A stretch of 64,000 nucleotides of DNA, taken from KBS-96 sp963722585. GTDB lineage: Bacteria; Acidobacteriota; Terriglobia; Bryobacterales; Bryobacteraceae. The DNA lies in NCBI GenBank assembly GCA_963722585.1, contig CAVRNU010000011.1:1-64000 (forward strand), given 5' to 3'. Below, piece by piece: positions 49,175-57,811 of the stretch (the stretch's first letter is position 1; every line of letters starts with the position of its first letter). Both the position numbers and the translations under genes were made by a program. The notes beneath the pieces are model-generated. The model had not been told where the DNA came from. It did no database searches and saw only the letters and a list, made by a program, of their open reading frames with translations.

Positions 49175-52100
49175 ATGGGTAGTACTCGAGGGAGCATGTG
49201 GAAGGCAATCTCCTTCCTCTCGTTCTTTTGTTTCGTCTTTGCGCTGGGTCACAAGAGAGCTTCGGCTCAGATTCTTTACGGTGCACTGGTGGGAACCGTG
49301 ACGGACCAAAGCGGCGCGGTCGTCCCGGGCGCGGAGGTGAAAGCAACCGAAGTGCAGACCGGGCAAGTGCGCCAGGACACATCGGATGCCAGCGGGCGGT
49401 ACAACATCGTAAACGTGTTGCCGGGGACGTATAACATTACGGTCGCTTCGAAGGGATTCAAGAATTTTGAGCAGACAAACCTGGTGGTGACGCCGAACGT
49501 GGTGACGCGAACCGATGTTCACCTGGAAGTGGGTCAAGCTTCCGAGCAGGTGACGGTCTCGGCAGAAGCGACGCAACTGCAAACCGACAAAGGCGACACG
49601 CACACCGAGATTACGGGGAAAGCGGTAACCAGCCTTCCGCTCGGCGGACAGCGGAATTACCAGACGCTCATTAACCTCGCGCCAGGAGCCATGCCGGGAA
49701 CGTTTATCAACTCCATGACAGACGTTCCGGCTCAGTCGCTATCGACCCACATCAATGGTGGAAACGCGCAAACCAATATCACGCAAATTGACGGAGCCGA
49801 GAGCATTAACGTGTGGCTTCCGCAGTACTCGGGTTATGTGGTTCCAGCCGAGACTGTCGATGTGGTTAATGTGACGACGAGCGCGGCCGACGCGGATCAG
49901 GGCTTAGCGGGCTCGTCGGCTATTACTGTGGTGACGAAATCGGGAACCAACGAACTGCACGGCAGCGCCTTCGAGTTCCATAACGATCAGCACCTGAACG
50001 CGCGCAATTTCTTCCTGCAGCCTGGTACATCGATACCGGTGGGGATCTACAACAATTACGGCGCCAGCCTTGGCGGGCCGATCCTAAAGAACAAGCTGTT
50101 TTACTTCCTCAGCTTCGATGGGACCGATCAAAAAAGCAGCGGAAACAACTTAAATACGGTTCCCACGGCGGACCAGAGGGCTGGAAACTTCAGCGCCTAC
50201 GGCACCCCAATTTACAATCCTGCCACCGGCAATGCCGATGGTACTGGACGAATTCCTTTCGCCGGCGGCATCATTCCGACGTCGATGATCAGCCCGCAAG
50301 CGGCGGCAGTACAAAACTACATCCCCCTTCCGAACCTCGCCGGGCTGTCCAATAACTTCGCGGCTACGGGCGCACCTTTTGACAACCGGTATCAGACCGA
50401 CGCGAAGCTGAACTGGAACCGGAACGACAAGCATTCGATTTACTTCAAATACGACAACATGCAGGCCTTGGCGAAGGGTACTGGAGCGTTCGGCGTGGCT
50501 GGCGGAAACGCTCCCGGACCCGCGGGCTCGAGCCCTGGCGGCGGCCCCACCAGCATTAACGTGGCGTCCATTGGTCATACCTACACATTCAGCCCAACGG
50601 TCGTCCTGGACGGTACGGTAGGCTATGAGCGCCAGGTTCAGGACACTGTTGGAGCCGATTACGGAACGAACTATGGTAGTGTGCTTGGTATCCCCGGCCT
50701 GAACGGTCCGGATATTCGGCAGAGCGGATTTCCGAACATTGCAGTTACAGGGTACTTCGGCGGAAGTCCCCTGGGCGTGCCGAACTGGATGCCGCTGTTC
50801 CGGACCGACGAAAGCTATTCGGGCACCAGTAATCTGACCTGGACAAAGGGAGCACATGAGCTGCGATTCGGCTTCGACGTGGTGCGGCATCACCTGAACC
50901 ACTGGCAGCCGGAGCTTAGTTTTGGCGGTGCACGTGGGTACTTTGACTTCAATGGCCAAGTGACCTCGCTGAACGGGGGCGCAGCGCCGAACCAATACAA
51001 CGCCTACGCTCAGTTTCTGCTCGGCTATACAGATAACATTCAGAAAGGCTTGCAATACATCCTGATGACAGCCCGCGAATGGCAATTCGGCTGGTATGCG
51101 CAGGACCGCTGGCAAGTTTCTCCCAAGCTGACGGTCACGCTCGGCGTTCGTTATGAGCTGTATCCGCTGATGACGCGCTGCTGCGGCAAGGGAATTGAGC
51201 GCTACGATCCGTCGAACAACGATGTGTATCTGGGCGGCCGCGGCGACGTTCCCGAAGACGTGGGCGTCACCGTAAGCCATAAGCTGTTCGCGCCACGCGC
51301 CGGCATCGCCTACCGGTTGGATGACAAGACAGTTGTTCGATCTGGCTTCGGCTTGAATTACGATCCACTCCCGTTCTCGCGTCCGTGGCGCGGTTTTTAT
51401 CCGCTCACTATTAACTCCGACACCGTAGCTCCGAATAGCTTCAGCTCCGCGGGTACGTTAGCGGGCGGCATTCCACCGGTAGTCGGCCCGGATCTCTCCA
51501 CAGGGATTGTGCCGCTGCCGGGCGATGCCAGCGAGCGCAGCCCCTACGCGGGAGAGATTCATCGCGGGTATGTGATGTCGTGGAATTTCACTTTGGAGCG
51601 CAAACTGCCGGGCGATCTCGTCACGTCGATTGGGTATGTAGGGCAGGGATCGAGGCACCTGATGGCCGATTACGATATCAACGCCGGTTATCCGGGATCG
51701 GGTACGACAGGCCTTCCCTACTACGCTTCCTTTGGGCGGACTGTCCCCACCGATATGTCGGATGGCTATCTCAGCTCGAACTACAACTCGCTGCAGGTGG
51801 CGATTAACAGGTCGTTCTCGAAAGGACTGATGTTGAAAGGCGCCTACACCTATTCCCACGCCATCGACTATACCGATGACGACGGATGGGCCGAGGTGAA
51901 CTATAACCAGCCGTCTGAATTCCAGCGAAATCGCCAGACAGCGGGCTTCAACCAGGGCCAAGTGTTCCAGTTGGGCTGGGTCTATGAACTGCCGTTCGGA
52001 AAAGATAAGCCCTGGCTCAACACCGGCCTCGTTTCCAAAATTATAGGCGGCTGGCAATTCAGCGGCATTGAATCGTGCTATACCGGAACACCAATGCTTG

Positions 52101-52492
52101 TAACGGCCTCCGGCGCATCGCTAAACGCGCCCGACAACCTACAAACCCCTAACCAAGTCATGCCCAGCGTTCCGTTCATTGGGGCGGTAGGTCCTGGCAC
52201 TACTTATTACAATCCGGCTGCCTTCGCTGCAGTGAACACACAAACCTATGGCAACGTGGGCCCTAACATTCTCAACAATCCAGGCGTATGGAATACGGAC
52301 ATGTCCATTGTCAGGAACTTTCCCATCATGGAGAAAGCGACGCTTCAGTTCCGGACGGAGTTCTACAACCTGCCGAATACATCGCATTTCAGCGCTGTGG
52401 GCGACACAAACGTGGGCGATGCCGCCTTCATGCAGGTAACCAGCTCGTACGGAGAGCGCAACATTCGTTTCGCGCTCCGGTTGCAGTGGTAA
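49175..52492 (+). CDS. Oar-like TonB-dependent receptor, tandem copy 2
   Basis: A 1105-residue outer-membrane receptor with AGGAGGGG before ATG 49175. The signal peptide ends near KRASAQ. The carboxypeptidase-regulatory domain, plug and barrel follow the same order as in copy 1, with most of the N-terminal 200 residues identical. Differences cluster in short loops: ALAKGTGAFGVAGGNAPGP replaces ASSGGEGALGVAGG, AVTGYFGGSPLG replaces a longer WAPSPGNSTFYTETG, and the CCGKGIE loop replaces SDGKGIE. It ends in LRLQW. The pattern fits a recent duplication followed by loop diversification for different ligands. The TPR gene follows 15 bases later. Confidence 0.92.
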   Translation: MGSTRGSMWKAISFLSFFCFVFALGHKRASAQILYGALVGTVTDQSGAVVPGAEVKATEVQTGQVRQDTSDASGRYNIVNVLPGTYNITVASKGFKNFEQTNLVVTPNVVTRTDVHLEVGQASEQVTVSAEATQLQTDKGDTHTEITGKAVTSLPLGGQRNYQTLINLAPGAMPGTFINSMTDVPAQSLSTHINGGNAQTNITQIDGAESINVWLPQYSGYVVPAETVDVVNVTTSAADADQGLAGSSAITVVTKSGTNELHGSAFEFHNDQHLNARNFFLQPGTSIPVGIYNNYGASLGGPILKNKLFYFLSFDGTDQKSSGNNLNTVPTADQRAGNFSAYGTPIYNPATGNADGTGRIPFAGGIIPTSMISPQAAAVQNYIPLPNLAGLSNNFAATGAPFDNRYQTDAKLNWNRNDKHSIYFKYDNMQALAKGTGAFGVAGGNAPGPAGSSPGGGPTSINVASIGHTYTFSPTVVLDGTVGYERQVQDTVGADYGTNYGSVLGIPGLNGPDIRQSGFPNIAVTGYFGGSPLGVPNWMPLFRTDESYSGTSNLTWTKGAHELRFGFDVVRHHLNHWQPELSFGGARGYFDFNGQVTSLNGGAAPNQYNAYAQFLLGYTDNIQKGLQYILMTAREWQFGWYAQDRWQVSPKLTVTLGVRYELYPLMTRCCGKGIERYDPSNNDVYLGGRGDVPEDVGVTVSHKLFAPRAGIAYRLDDKTVVRSGFGLNYDPLPFSRPWRGFYPLTINSDTVAPNSFSSAGTLAGGIPPVVGPDLSTGIVPLPGDASERSPYAGEIHRGYVMSWNFTLERKLPGDLVTSIGYVGQGSRHLMADYDINAGYPGSGTTGLPYYASFGRTVPTDMSDGYLSSNYNSLQVAINRSFSKGLMLKGAYTYSHAIDYTDDDGWAEVNYNQPSEFQRNRQTAGFNQGQVFQLGWVYELPFGKDKPWLNTGLVSKIIGGWQFSGIESCYTGTPMLVTASGASLNAPDNLQTPNQVMPSVPFIGAVGPGTTYYNPAAFAAVNTQTYGNVGPNILNNPGVWNTDMSIVRNFPIMEKATLQFRTEFYNLPNTSHFSAVGDTNVGDAAFMQVTSSYGERNIRFALRLQW

Positions 52493-52507
52493 AACTATGC
52501 AATAAGG

Positions 52508-54028
52508 ATGTCGTTTGCTTTTGCAGGAAGGCGGCTCGGAATCCGGGCCGCCTTTTTTCTTGTCGTTTCTTGCTGCCGGCTCTCCGCCCAGTCTCAGGAT
52601 CAACTGGCCGAGCAGTCCCATCACGCAAAAGAACTGATGGCGGAAGGCCGCTTCGCCGAGGCGATCCCCCTCTATCGGGAACTTGTCCAGGCCACGGCCG
52701 GAAATCCCGGCTTCGTTTTGAATCTCGGGCTGGCCGAAGAAATGGCCGGGCATCCCGCCGAAGCCGCGGAACAGTTTGAATCAGTTCTCAAAACGCAGCC
52801 CGATAACATTCCGGCTCTAACATCGCTCGGTACAGCCCGCCTTCAGTTGAATCAACCGCGGCTTGCTATCGCTCCCCTCGAAAAACTCGTTACGCTCGAT
52901 GCCGCAAACCGCAATGCTCGGGGCATGCTTGCGGGGGCACTGATGGCGACCGGACGCGACAACGAGGCAGCTGAAGAATACCGTAAGCTTGCCGCAAACG
53001 ATGGCTCAGACGCGCGAGCCTGGTACGGGCTAGGAAAGGCGTATGAAGCCCTGGCTGACCGCTCGTTTGACCAGCTCGAGAAAATCGCGCCTGAATCGGC
53101 TTACGTGCTCACCTTGGTCGCTGATTCGCAAGCCAGCCGCCTGCAGTACCGCAGCGCGTTCTTTTTCTATAAGCAGGCGGAAGGAAAGAAGCCGGATCTA
53201 CTCACGCTGCACGCCGGCTTGGCCCAAGTGTATGCCAAGAGCGGCCACGACGATTGGGCGCGCGAAGAGCAGAAACAGGAGCAGGAGCTTGCCGCTTCCT
53301 CTTGTGCAAATCGATCCACCGCGTGCAACTTCTTGGCCGAAAAATATCTTGAAGCGGCTCGCACAGCCGGTCCAGCGCCAGACGGTTTGTTCTGGGCCAC
53401 AAAAGCCTACAACGCACTGGCGGTGGCCGCTTTTGCCCAGCTCGGAAAGCTGCCCGATTCAGTCGAGATTCACGCGTTGAAGGCCGACATCCTGCGGGGC
53501 CATCGCCAGTATCTCGAAGCCGTCAACGAATGGCGGGCCGCGCTGAAGCTCGTGCCGGGCGATCCCCGTCTCGAGCATGAACTGGCTGCGGCGCTCTTCC
53601 TTGCCAAGGACTATCAGGCGCTGATTCCCATGCTTCAAAGCGAACTGGAAAAGGGAGACCGCTCCGCTGACACCAACTTCATGCTGGGCGAGAGCTTTCT
53701 GAGGTCCGAACAGCCTGACAAGGCCGTTCCCTATCTAGAGACAGCCCTAAAGGCGCAACCGTCCATGAAGCCGGCCGACGCCTCGCTTGGCCTGGCATTA
53801 GGTCTGTTAAACCGGACGGGCGAAGCCATTCCTCATCTGGAAAGAGCTTTGGACCTGGACGACGACGGAAGCCTGCACTATCAACTGGCCCGCGCCTACC
53901 AGGCGAAAGGCGATACCCAACGCGCGCGCCAACTCATGACCCAATACCAGCAGATCCAGGGAGCAAACCAGCAGCACAAAGAAGAAGTGGCACGCGAGGC
54001 TCAGATCACCGCGCCTCCGACCCAGTAA
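52508..54028 (+). CDS. Secreted tetratricopeptide-repeat protein
   Basis: A 506-residue protein. ATG 52508 follows AATAAGG. Residues 1-28 form a signal peptide (IRAAFFLVVSCCRLSAQ), so the protein acts in the periplasm or at the outer membrane. About ten TPR motifs fill the rest: KELMAEGRFAEAIPLYRELV near 42, PDNIPALTSLGTARLQLNQP near 98, SADTNFMLGESFLRSEQPDK near 395, and LHYQLARAYQAKGDTQRARQ near 460. The tail is Gln-rich. It starts 15 bases after the second Oar receptor, so it is likely cotranscribed and may scaffold that receptor or process its ligand, which is inference. Its last 23 bases overlap the end of argB on the other strand. Confidence 0.85.
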   Translation: MSFAFAGRRLGIRAAFFLVVSCCRLSAQSQDQLAEQSHHAKELMAEGRFAEAIPLYRELVQATAGNPGFVLNLGLAEEMAGHPAEAAEQFESVLKTQPDNIPALTSLGTARLQLNQPRLAIAPLEKLVTLDAANRNARGMLAGALMATGRDNEAAEEYRKLAANDGSDARAWYGLGKAYEALADRSFDQLEKIAPESAYVLTLVADSQASRLQYRSAFFFYKQAEGKKPDLLTLHAGLAQVYAKSGHDDWAREEQKQEQELAASSCANRSTACNFLAEKYLEAARTAGPAPDGLFWATKAYNALAVAAFAQLGKLPDSVEIHALKADILRGHRQYLEAVNEWRAALKLVPGDPRLEHELAAALFLAKDYQALIPMLQSELEKGDRSADTNFMLGESFLRSEQPDKAVPYLETALKAQPSMKPADASLGLALGLLNRTGEAIPHLERALDLDDDGSLHYQLARAYQAKGDTQRARQLMTQYQQIQGANQQHKEEVAREAQITAPPTQ

Positions 54029-54803
54029 CCATACCGGCGGTATGGATTCGGGTGCCGAGGTCTTCTCCGGCAAGCAGACGCAAGCAAATATCCCGCTCCC
54101 AACCGGAAGCGATCACCACCTCAGGAACACCCTGATCAATCGCCACCTCGGCCGCTTCGAGTTTTGCCTGCATGCCGCCTCGTGCAATGCCGGATTGAAC
54201 CAGCTCCCGGCTCTGCTCGATGGTTAACCGGCATATAACCTCGCCACCGCCCCCCTTCACGCCCGCAACGTCTGTAAGAAATAGAAGCATGCCGGCCCGC
54301 CATCCAGTCGCGCAGGAGACTGCCATCTGATCGGCGTTCACGTTCAACATGCGGCCTTGCGCGTCGGCTGCTACGCAGGCGACTGCCGGAACGTATCCGG
54401 CTTCAACCAGAAGTTCGAGCAGACGGCCGTCGGTCCGGATAGGGCGCCCCACGCATCCGAGCGCAGGGACCAATTGTTCGGCGATCGTTAAAGGCCCGTC
54501 AGACCCGGAGAGCCCAACCGCGTGCAACCCGGCCGCGATAAGCGACGAGACCAGCTGATGATTCACCGTCCCCGCAATCACCTTCGTGACCGCATCTATT
54601 ACGGCTTCGTCGCTGACGCGCAATCCATTCAAAAAAGACGATTGAACGCCGCGCTCTTCCAGGTATTCTGTTACTTGCTTCCCGCCGCCATGAACCACAA
54701 CGAGAGAGTGGTCGCGGGCCACAGCCGCCAACTGCGCGGCCAGAGCCGCCCGGGATTCCGCGTTTTCGAGCAGGGTTCCGCCAAGCTTGACCAGAACCCT
54801 CAC
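54006..54803 (-). CDS. argB: Acetylglutamate kinase
   Basis: A 265-residue cytoplasmic amino-acid kinase that phosphorylates N-acetylglutamate, the second step of arginine synthesis. Motifs: VLVKLGGTLLEN with the catalytic Lys, VVVHGGGKQV, RVSDEAVIDAVTKVIAG, LNVNADQMAVSCA, LFLTDVAGVKG and GGMQAKLEAAEVAIDQG. The length suits the arginine-insensitive type without the extra N-terminal helix. It begins inside the argC stop (four-base overlap). Other arg genes (argJ, argD, argF) are not in the window. Confidence 0.95.
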   Translation of the reverse strand: MRVLVKLGGTLLENAESRAALAAQLAAVARDHSLVVVHGGGKQVTEYLEERGVQSSFLNGLRVSDEAVIDAVTKVIAGTVNHQLVSSLIAAGLHAVGLSGSDGPLTIAEQLVPALGCVGRPIRTDGRLLELLVEAGYVPAVACVAADAQGRMLNVNADQMAVSCATGWRAGMLLFLTDVAGVKGGGGEVICRLTIEQSRELVQSGIARGGMQAKLEAAEVAIDQGVPEVVIASGWERDICLRLLAGEDLGTRIHTAGMVTGSEAR

Positions 54804-55819
54804 AAAAGCCCCTCCGTTTCGGGAAAACCGAGAACAAGGTTCATGTTCTGCACGGCCTGCCCCGCGGCGCCTTTCACCAGGTTGTCGATCGCACTCACAA
54901 CCACACCCCGTTTGCTTTCACGATCAAAAACGAACCCGATATCGCAAAAATTTGTATATTGGACGGCATGTAAATCCGGCACTTTGCCCGGAGCATAGAG
55001 GCGCACGAACGGCTCATCGGCGTAGCACTCTTCGTAGAGGCTCAAGATCTCGACAGCTTCGTTTACGCGCTGAAAGCGGATGTATATGGTTTCGAGTATG
55101 CCTCGCGCGATGGGTATCAGTTGCGCCGTAAACGTCAATTCCCGTTCGCCAAGTCCGGAGTTTTCGAGTATCTCCGGCACATGGCGATGTTCCATAATGC
55201 TGTACGCACTGAAGTTTTCAGTTACCTCGCAAAAGCTGGTATTTAACGATGCTTTCCGCCCAGCGCCGCTCACGCCTGATTTTGCGTCGCATACAATCCC
55301 GCGGGTCCGGTCAATTGCCTCCGAATTAACAAGCGGCCGCAAAGCCAGGTTAGCGGCAGTGGGATAGCAGCCCGGGTTCGATACCAAACTAGCGCCCACA
55401 ATCCGTTCGCGATAAAACTCGGGAAGACCATAAACCGCTTCGCTCAAAAGCGTTGGAACTTTGTGCTCAGACTTATACCACCGGCGATATGTTTCTTCAT
55501 CTTGAAGGCGAAACGCGCCGCTCAGATCGATCACCTTCACTCCCGCTCCGAGGAGCGCCGGAGCAAGTTCCATCGAGACTTCAGCCGGCGTCGCGAGAAA
55601 CACTAATACCAGCCCCTCTTGCTTCGCCGCTTTGGCTGTCGCGGGGAGCGATTTTTCCGGTGTCCGGCCCAGCGGACCAATCGCTTGTTCCAAATCCGAG
55701 CGATGCTCGAGTATGTAGGCATCGACCGCCGGGTGCCGCTTCAAAATTTTCAGCAACTCCGCTCCACTGTAGCCGCGGAACCCGACTATACCGACAGGGG
55801 CAGTTGAGTATTTATTCAC
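54800..55819 (-). CDS. argC: N-acetyl-gamma-glutamyl-phosphate reductase
   Basis: A 339-residue cytoplasmic NADPH-dependent reductase, the third step of arginine synthesis. The dinucleotide motif GIVGFRGYSGAELL is at 10-23, the active-site Cys151 lies in VSNPGCYPTAANLAL, and the substrate-side segment KSGVSGAGRKAS and EHRHVPEI with catalytic His are present. Length is typical. It is the first gene of an argC-argB pair; no ARG-box-like palindrome stands out just upstream. Confidence 0.96.
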   Translation of the reverse strand: MNKYSTAPVGIVGFRGYSGAELLKILKRHPAVDAYILEHRSDLEQAIGPLGRTPEKSLPATAKAAKQEGLVLVFLATPAEVSMELAPALLGAGVKVIDLSGAFRLQDEETYRRWYKSEHKVPTLLSEAVYGLPEFYRERIVGASLVSNPGCYPTAANLALRPLVNSEAIDRTRGIVCDAKSGVSGAGRKASLNTSFCEVTENFSAYSIMEHRHVPEILENSGLGERELTFTAQLIPIARGILETIYIRFQRVNEAVEILSLYEECYADEPFVRLYAPGKVPDLHAVQYTNFCDIGFVFDRESKRGVVVSAIDNLVKGAAGQAVQNMNLVLGFPETEGLL

Positions 55820-55840
55820 GCCTATGAATAGATTGTAAGA

Positions 55841-56296
55841 TTAGAGCTGTTCCGCCGCCGAGCGCGCCGCCAAATCACCGATCACAGGCAAATGTACCCG
55901 CTGCTCCTGCGCGGCTTTCACCAGCAGATAAATCCAGACCACGAAAATAACCCCTTTTAGCGGAGCTACCAGCAGGAAAGCGGCATGTGAGTGAAAACTC
56001 AGCCAAAAGAACGGCGGAAGAACGGAGGAGACGACCAGGAAGGCCACAAACAGGTACAGGGACTGGAACGCATCGAAACGCACCTTTGCGTTGGTCCGAT
56101 ATTTTTGGGTCGCGAGAAAAACAATGGCCGGAATTACGCCGAATACGGGAATGTAGCAGAGCATGGATGCGGTGCGGTCGCTCATTCTCGAGAGCGGGTC
56201 CGAGGATACAGGCCCCCGCGCCTGCCTCGCGCCGCAATTGTGGCAGTAGGCAGCCTGGCCCGACACCTGCGTTCCGCAATTTGTGCAAAAAGGCAA
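55841..56296 (-). CDS. Zinc-ribbon membrane protein with DUF4870/Tic20-like domain
   Basis: A 151-residue protein. TTG 56296 with AAGGA five to nine bases upstream is preferred since homology begins immediately: PFCTNCGTQVSGQAAYCHNCGARQ, a double CxxC zinc ribbon at residues 4-24. Three to four hydrophobic segments follow (TASMLCYIPVFGVIPAIVFL, FDAFQSLYLFVAFLVVSSVL, AAFLLVAPLKGVIFVVWIYLLV), with KVRFDAFQSLYL as the typical DUF4870 helix. Such proteins are small inner-membrane proteins of unknown role. The gene lies just upstream of the argC start on the opposite side and runs in the same direction. Confidence 0.8.
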   Translation of the reverse strand: MPFCTNCGTQVSGQAAYCHNCGARQARGPVSSDPLSRMSDRTASMLCYIPVFGVIPAIVFLATQKYRTNAKVRFDAFQSLYLFVAFLVVSSVLPPFFWLSFHSHAAFLLVAPLKGVIFVVWIYLLVKAAQEQRVHLPVIGDLAARSAAEQL

Positions 56297-56413
56297 AAAT
56301 TTCCTTTCTCTAGTATTAATGACGGACTCTAACCGATTCCTGTTCCCCTTGCAAGCTGCGGTCAAGCTCCGCCAGGCCGGAGGGTCATATCCGATTTGAT
56401 ACGATCGGCGCGA

Positions 56414-57430
56414 ATGCGGATCACAATTGCGGTTCTCGTTTGGGCTATATTTGCAGGTCTTGCCGGCGCCCGCTCCAAAGATCTCGAGGCATTTTTTGTG
56501 GACGTAGAGGGCGGCCAGGCGACCCTCATTGTCACGCCCGCCGGGCAGTCCGTGTTGATCGACGCAGGCTGGCCCGATAACAATTTCCGCGATGCCGACC
56601 GCATTGCCGCTGCAGCCAAACGCGCCGGGATCAAGAAAATCGACTTTCTCATCCTGACGCACTATCACGAGGACCACGTAGGCGGAGTGCCGCAGATCGC
56701 ACAGAAGCTGCCGGTTGGCACATTCATCGATCATGGGCCAAACCGCGAGCCGGGCAATAAGCGCCACCAGCGGATGATAGATGAATACAACCAGACGGTT
56801 TCAAATGGCCAGCACATCGTGGCGAAGCCCGGCGATAAACTCCCCATAAAAGGTGCCGACGTCACGGTCGTTTCCGCCGACGGCAATGTGCTTTCCACGC
56901 CGCTGCCTGGCGCGGGCGGCGAGAACCCGTACTGCGCCAAGACTCCAGACAAGGAAGCCGATCCGACGGAGAACGCCCGCTCGCTGGGCACTTTCTGGCA
57001 GATGGGCCGGTTCCGTATGGTGGACTTGGGCGACCTAACGTGGAACAAAGAAAAAGAGCTGATGTGTCCCGTGAACCGCTTGGGCAAAGCAGACGTTTTT
57101 GTGGTCTCGCATCACGGTTTGTATCAGAGCAACAGCCCGGCTCTGGTGGATGCCCTCGCACCCACCGTCGCCATTATGGATAACGGCGCAAAGAAGGGCG
57201 GTTCGCCCCCTACGTATGACACGCTGAAGGCGTCTCCCGGCATTCAGGCGATCTGGCAACTCCATTTCGCCGACGAAGGCGGCAAAGAGCACAACCCGCC
57301 CGATTCCTTCATCGCCAACGTCGATGAAGCGGACACGGGATTCTATCTGAAGCTAACGGCGCACGAAGACGGCAGCTTCGAAGTGTACAACCCACGCAAC
57401 AAGGTGACGAAGAGCTACGGGGCGAATTAG
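56414..57430 (+). CDS. Secreted metallo-beta-lactamase-fold hydrolase (ComEC-like)
   Basis: A 338-residue protein. ATG 56414 gives a signal peptide (RITIAVLVWAIFAGLAGA); TTG 56396 in frame would also work. The MBL fold begins LEAFFVDVEGGQATLIVT and VLIDAGWPDN; the zinc motif is LTHYHEDHVGGV (HxHxDH), and later metal-site residues occur in VVSHHGLYQSNSP. The DNA-internalisation-like subgroup (ComEC catalytic domain) matches best because of VDVEGGQ and DHGPNREPGN insertion. It probably cleaves phosphodiester or similar substrates in the periplasm; the substrate is unknown. It is divergent from the DUF4870 gene. Confidence 0.87.
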   Translation: MRITIAVLVWAIFAGLAGARSKDLEAFFVDVEGGQATLIVTPAGQSVLIDAGWPDNNFRDADRIAAAAKRAGIKKIDFLILTHYHEDHVGGVPQIAQKLPVGTFIDHGPNREPGNKRHQRMIDEYNQTVSNGQHIVAKPGDKLPIKGADVTVVSADGNVLSTPLPGAGGENPYCAKTPDKEADPTENARSLGTFWQMGRFRMVDLGDLTWNKEKELMCPVNRLGKADVFVVSHHGLYQSNSPALVDALAPTVAIMDNGAKKGGSPPTYDTLKASPGIQAIWQLHFADEGGKEHNPPDSFIANVDEADTGFYLKLTAHEDGSFEVYNPRNKVTKSYGAN

Positions 57431-57479
57431 AGGGACGAGGCATTTCGTGCTTTGGCGTTGGATAACCGTGGTCCTCGGC

Positions 57480-57695
57480 TCATGCTGCAATCGTGATCCG
57501 CTGGATGCCGATGAACTCCAGAATCTGATCAGGCGTACCCTCCACTTCAAGACACAACTCGATCGCCTCGCGAATCCGCTGCGTAACTTCGTCCAGCGAT
57601 CGCGCTTGCGTATGGCATCCCGGAATCTGCGGGATAGACGCGATGTAGTAACCCTCCTCATCGCGCTCGATCACGACGTCGAATTGGCGTGCCAA
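57480..57695 (-). CDS. hicB: HicB-family antitoxin-like protein, without intact hicA
   Basis: A 71-residue RNase-H-like domain protein. ARQFDVVIERDEEGYYIASI, then PGCHTQARSLDEVTQRIREA and the closing EFIGIQRITIAA are typical of short HicB antitoxins that lack a DNA-binding tail. A working HicAB pair needs a ~60-80 residue HicA toxin next to it. None is intact here; only an overlapping frame (GSRLQHEPRTTVIQRQSTK) just past the hicB end faintly recalls the HicA C-terminus. It may be an orphan antitoxin. Confidence 0.8.
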   Translation of the reverse strand: MARQFDVVIERDEEGYYIASIPQIPGCHTQARSLDEVTQRIREAIELCLEVEGTPDQILEFIGIQRITIAA

Positions 57696-57811
57696 TGGAG
57701 CTCCTCGTTCTTCATTCTAGACGTTGGGGCCCGGTGAAAGAGCCGCTCGGGCATTTCCATCGCGGCGCGCTGAGTCGTCTTACTACACTGGTAGTGCGGC
57801 TCACGCGTTAG

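Noticed and set aside
50150..51280. 376-codon open frame on the minus strand within the second tandem Oar gene
   Set aside because: It is a shadow of GC-rich receptor codons; the opposite strand of the first copy has only broken fragments at the same place.
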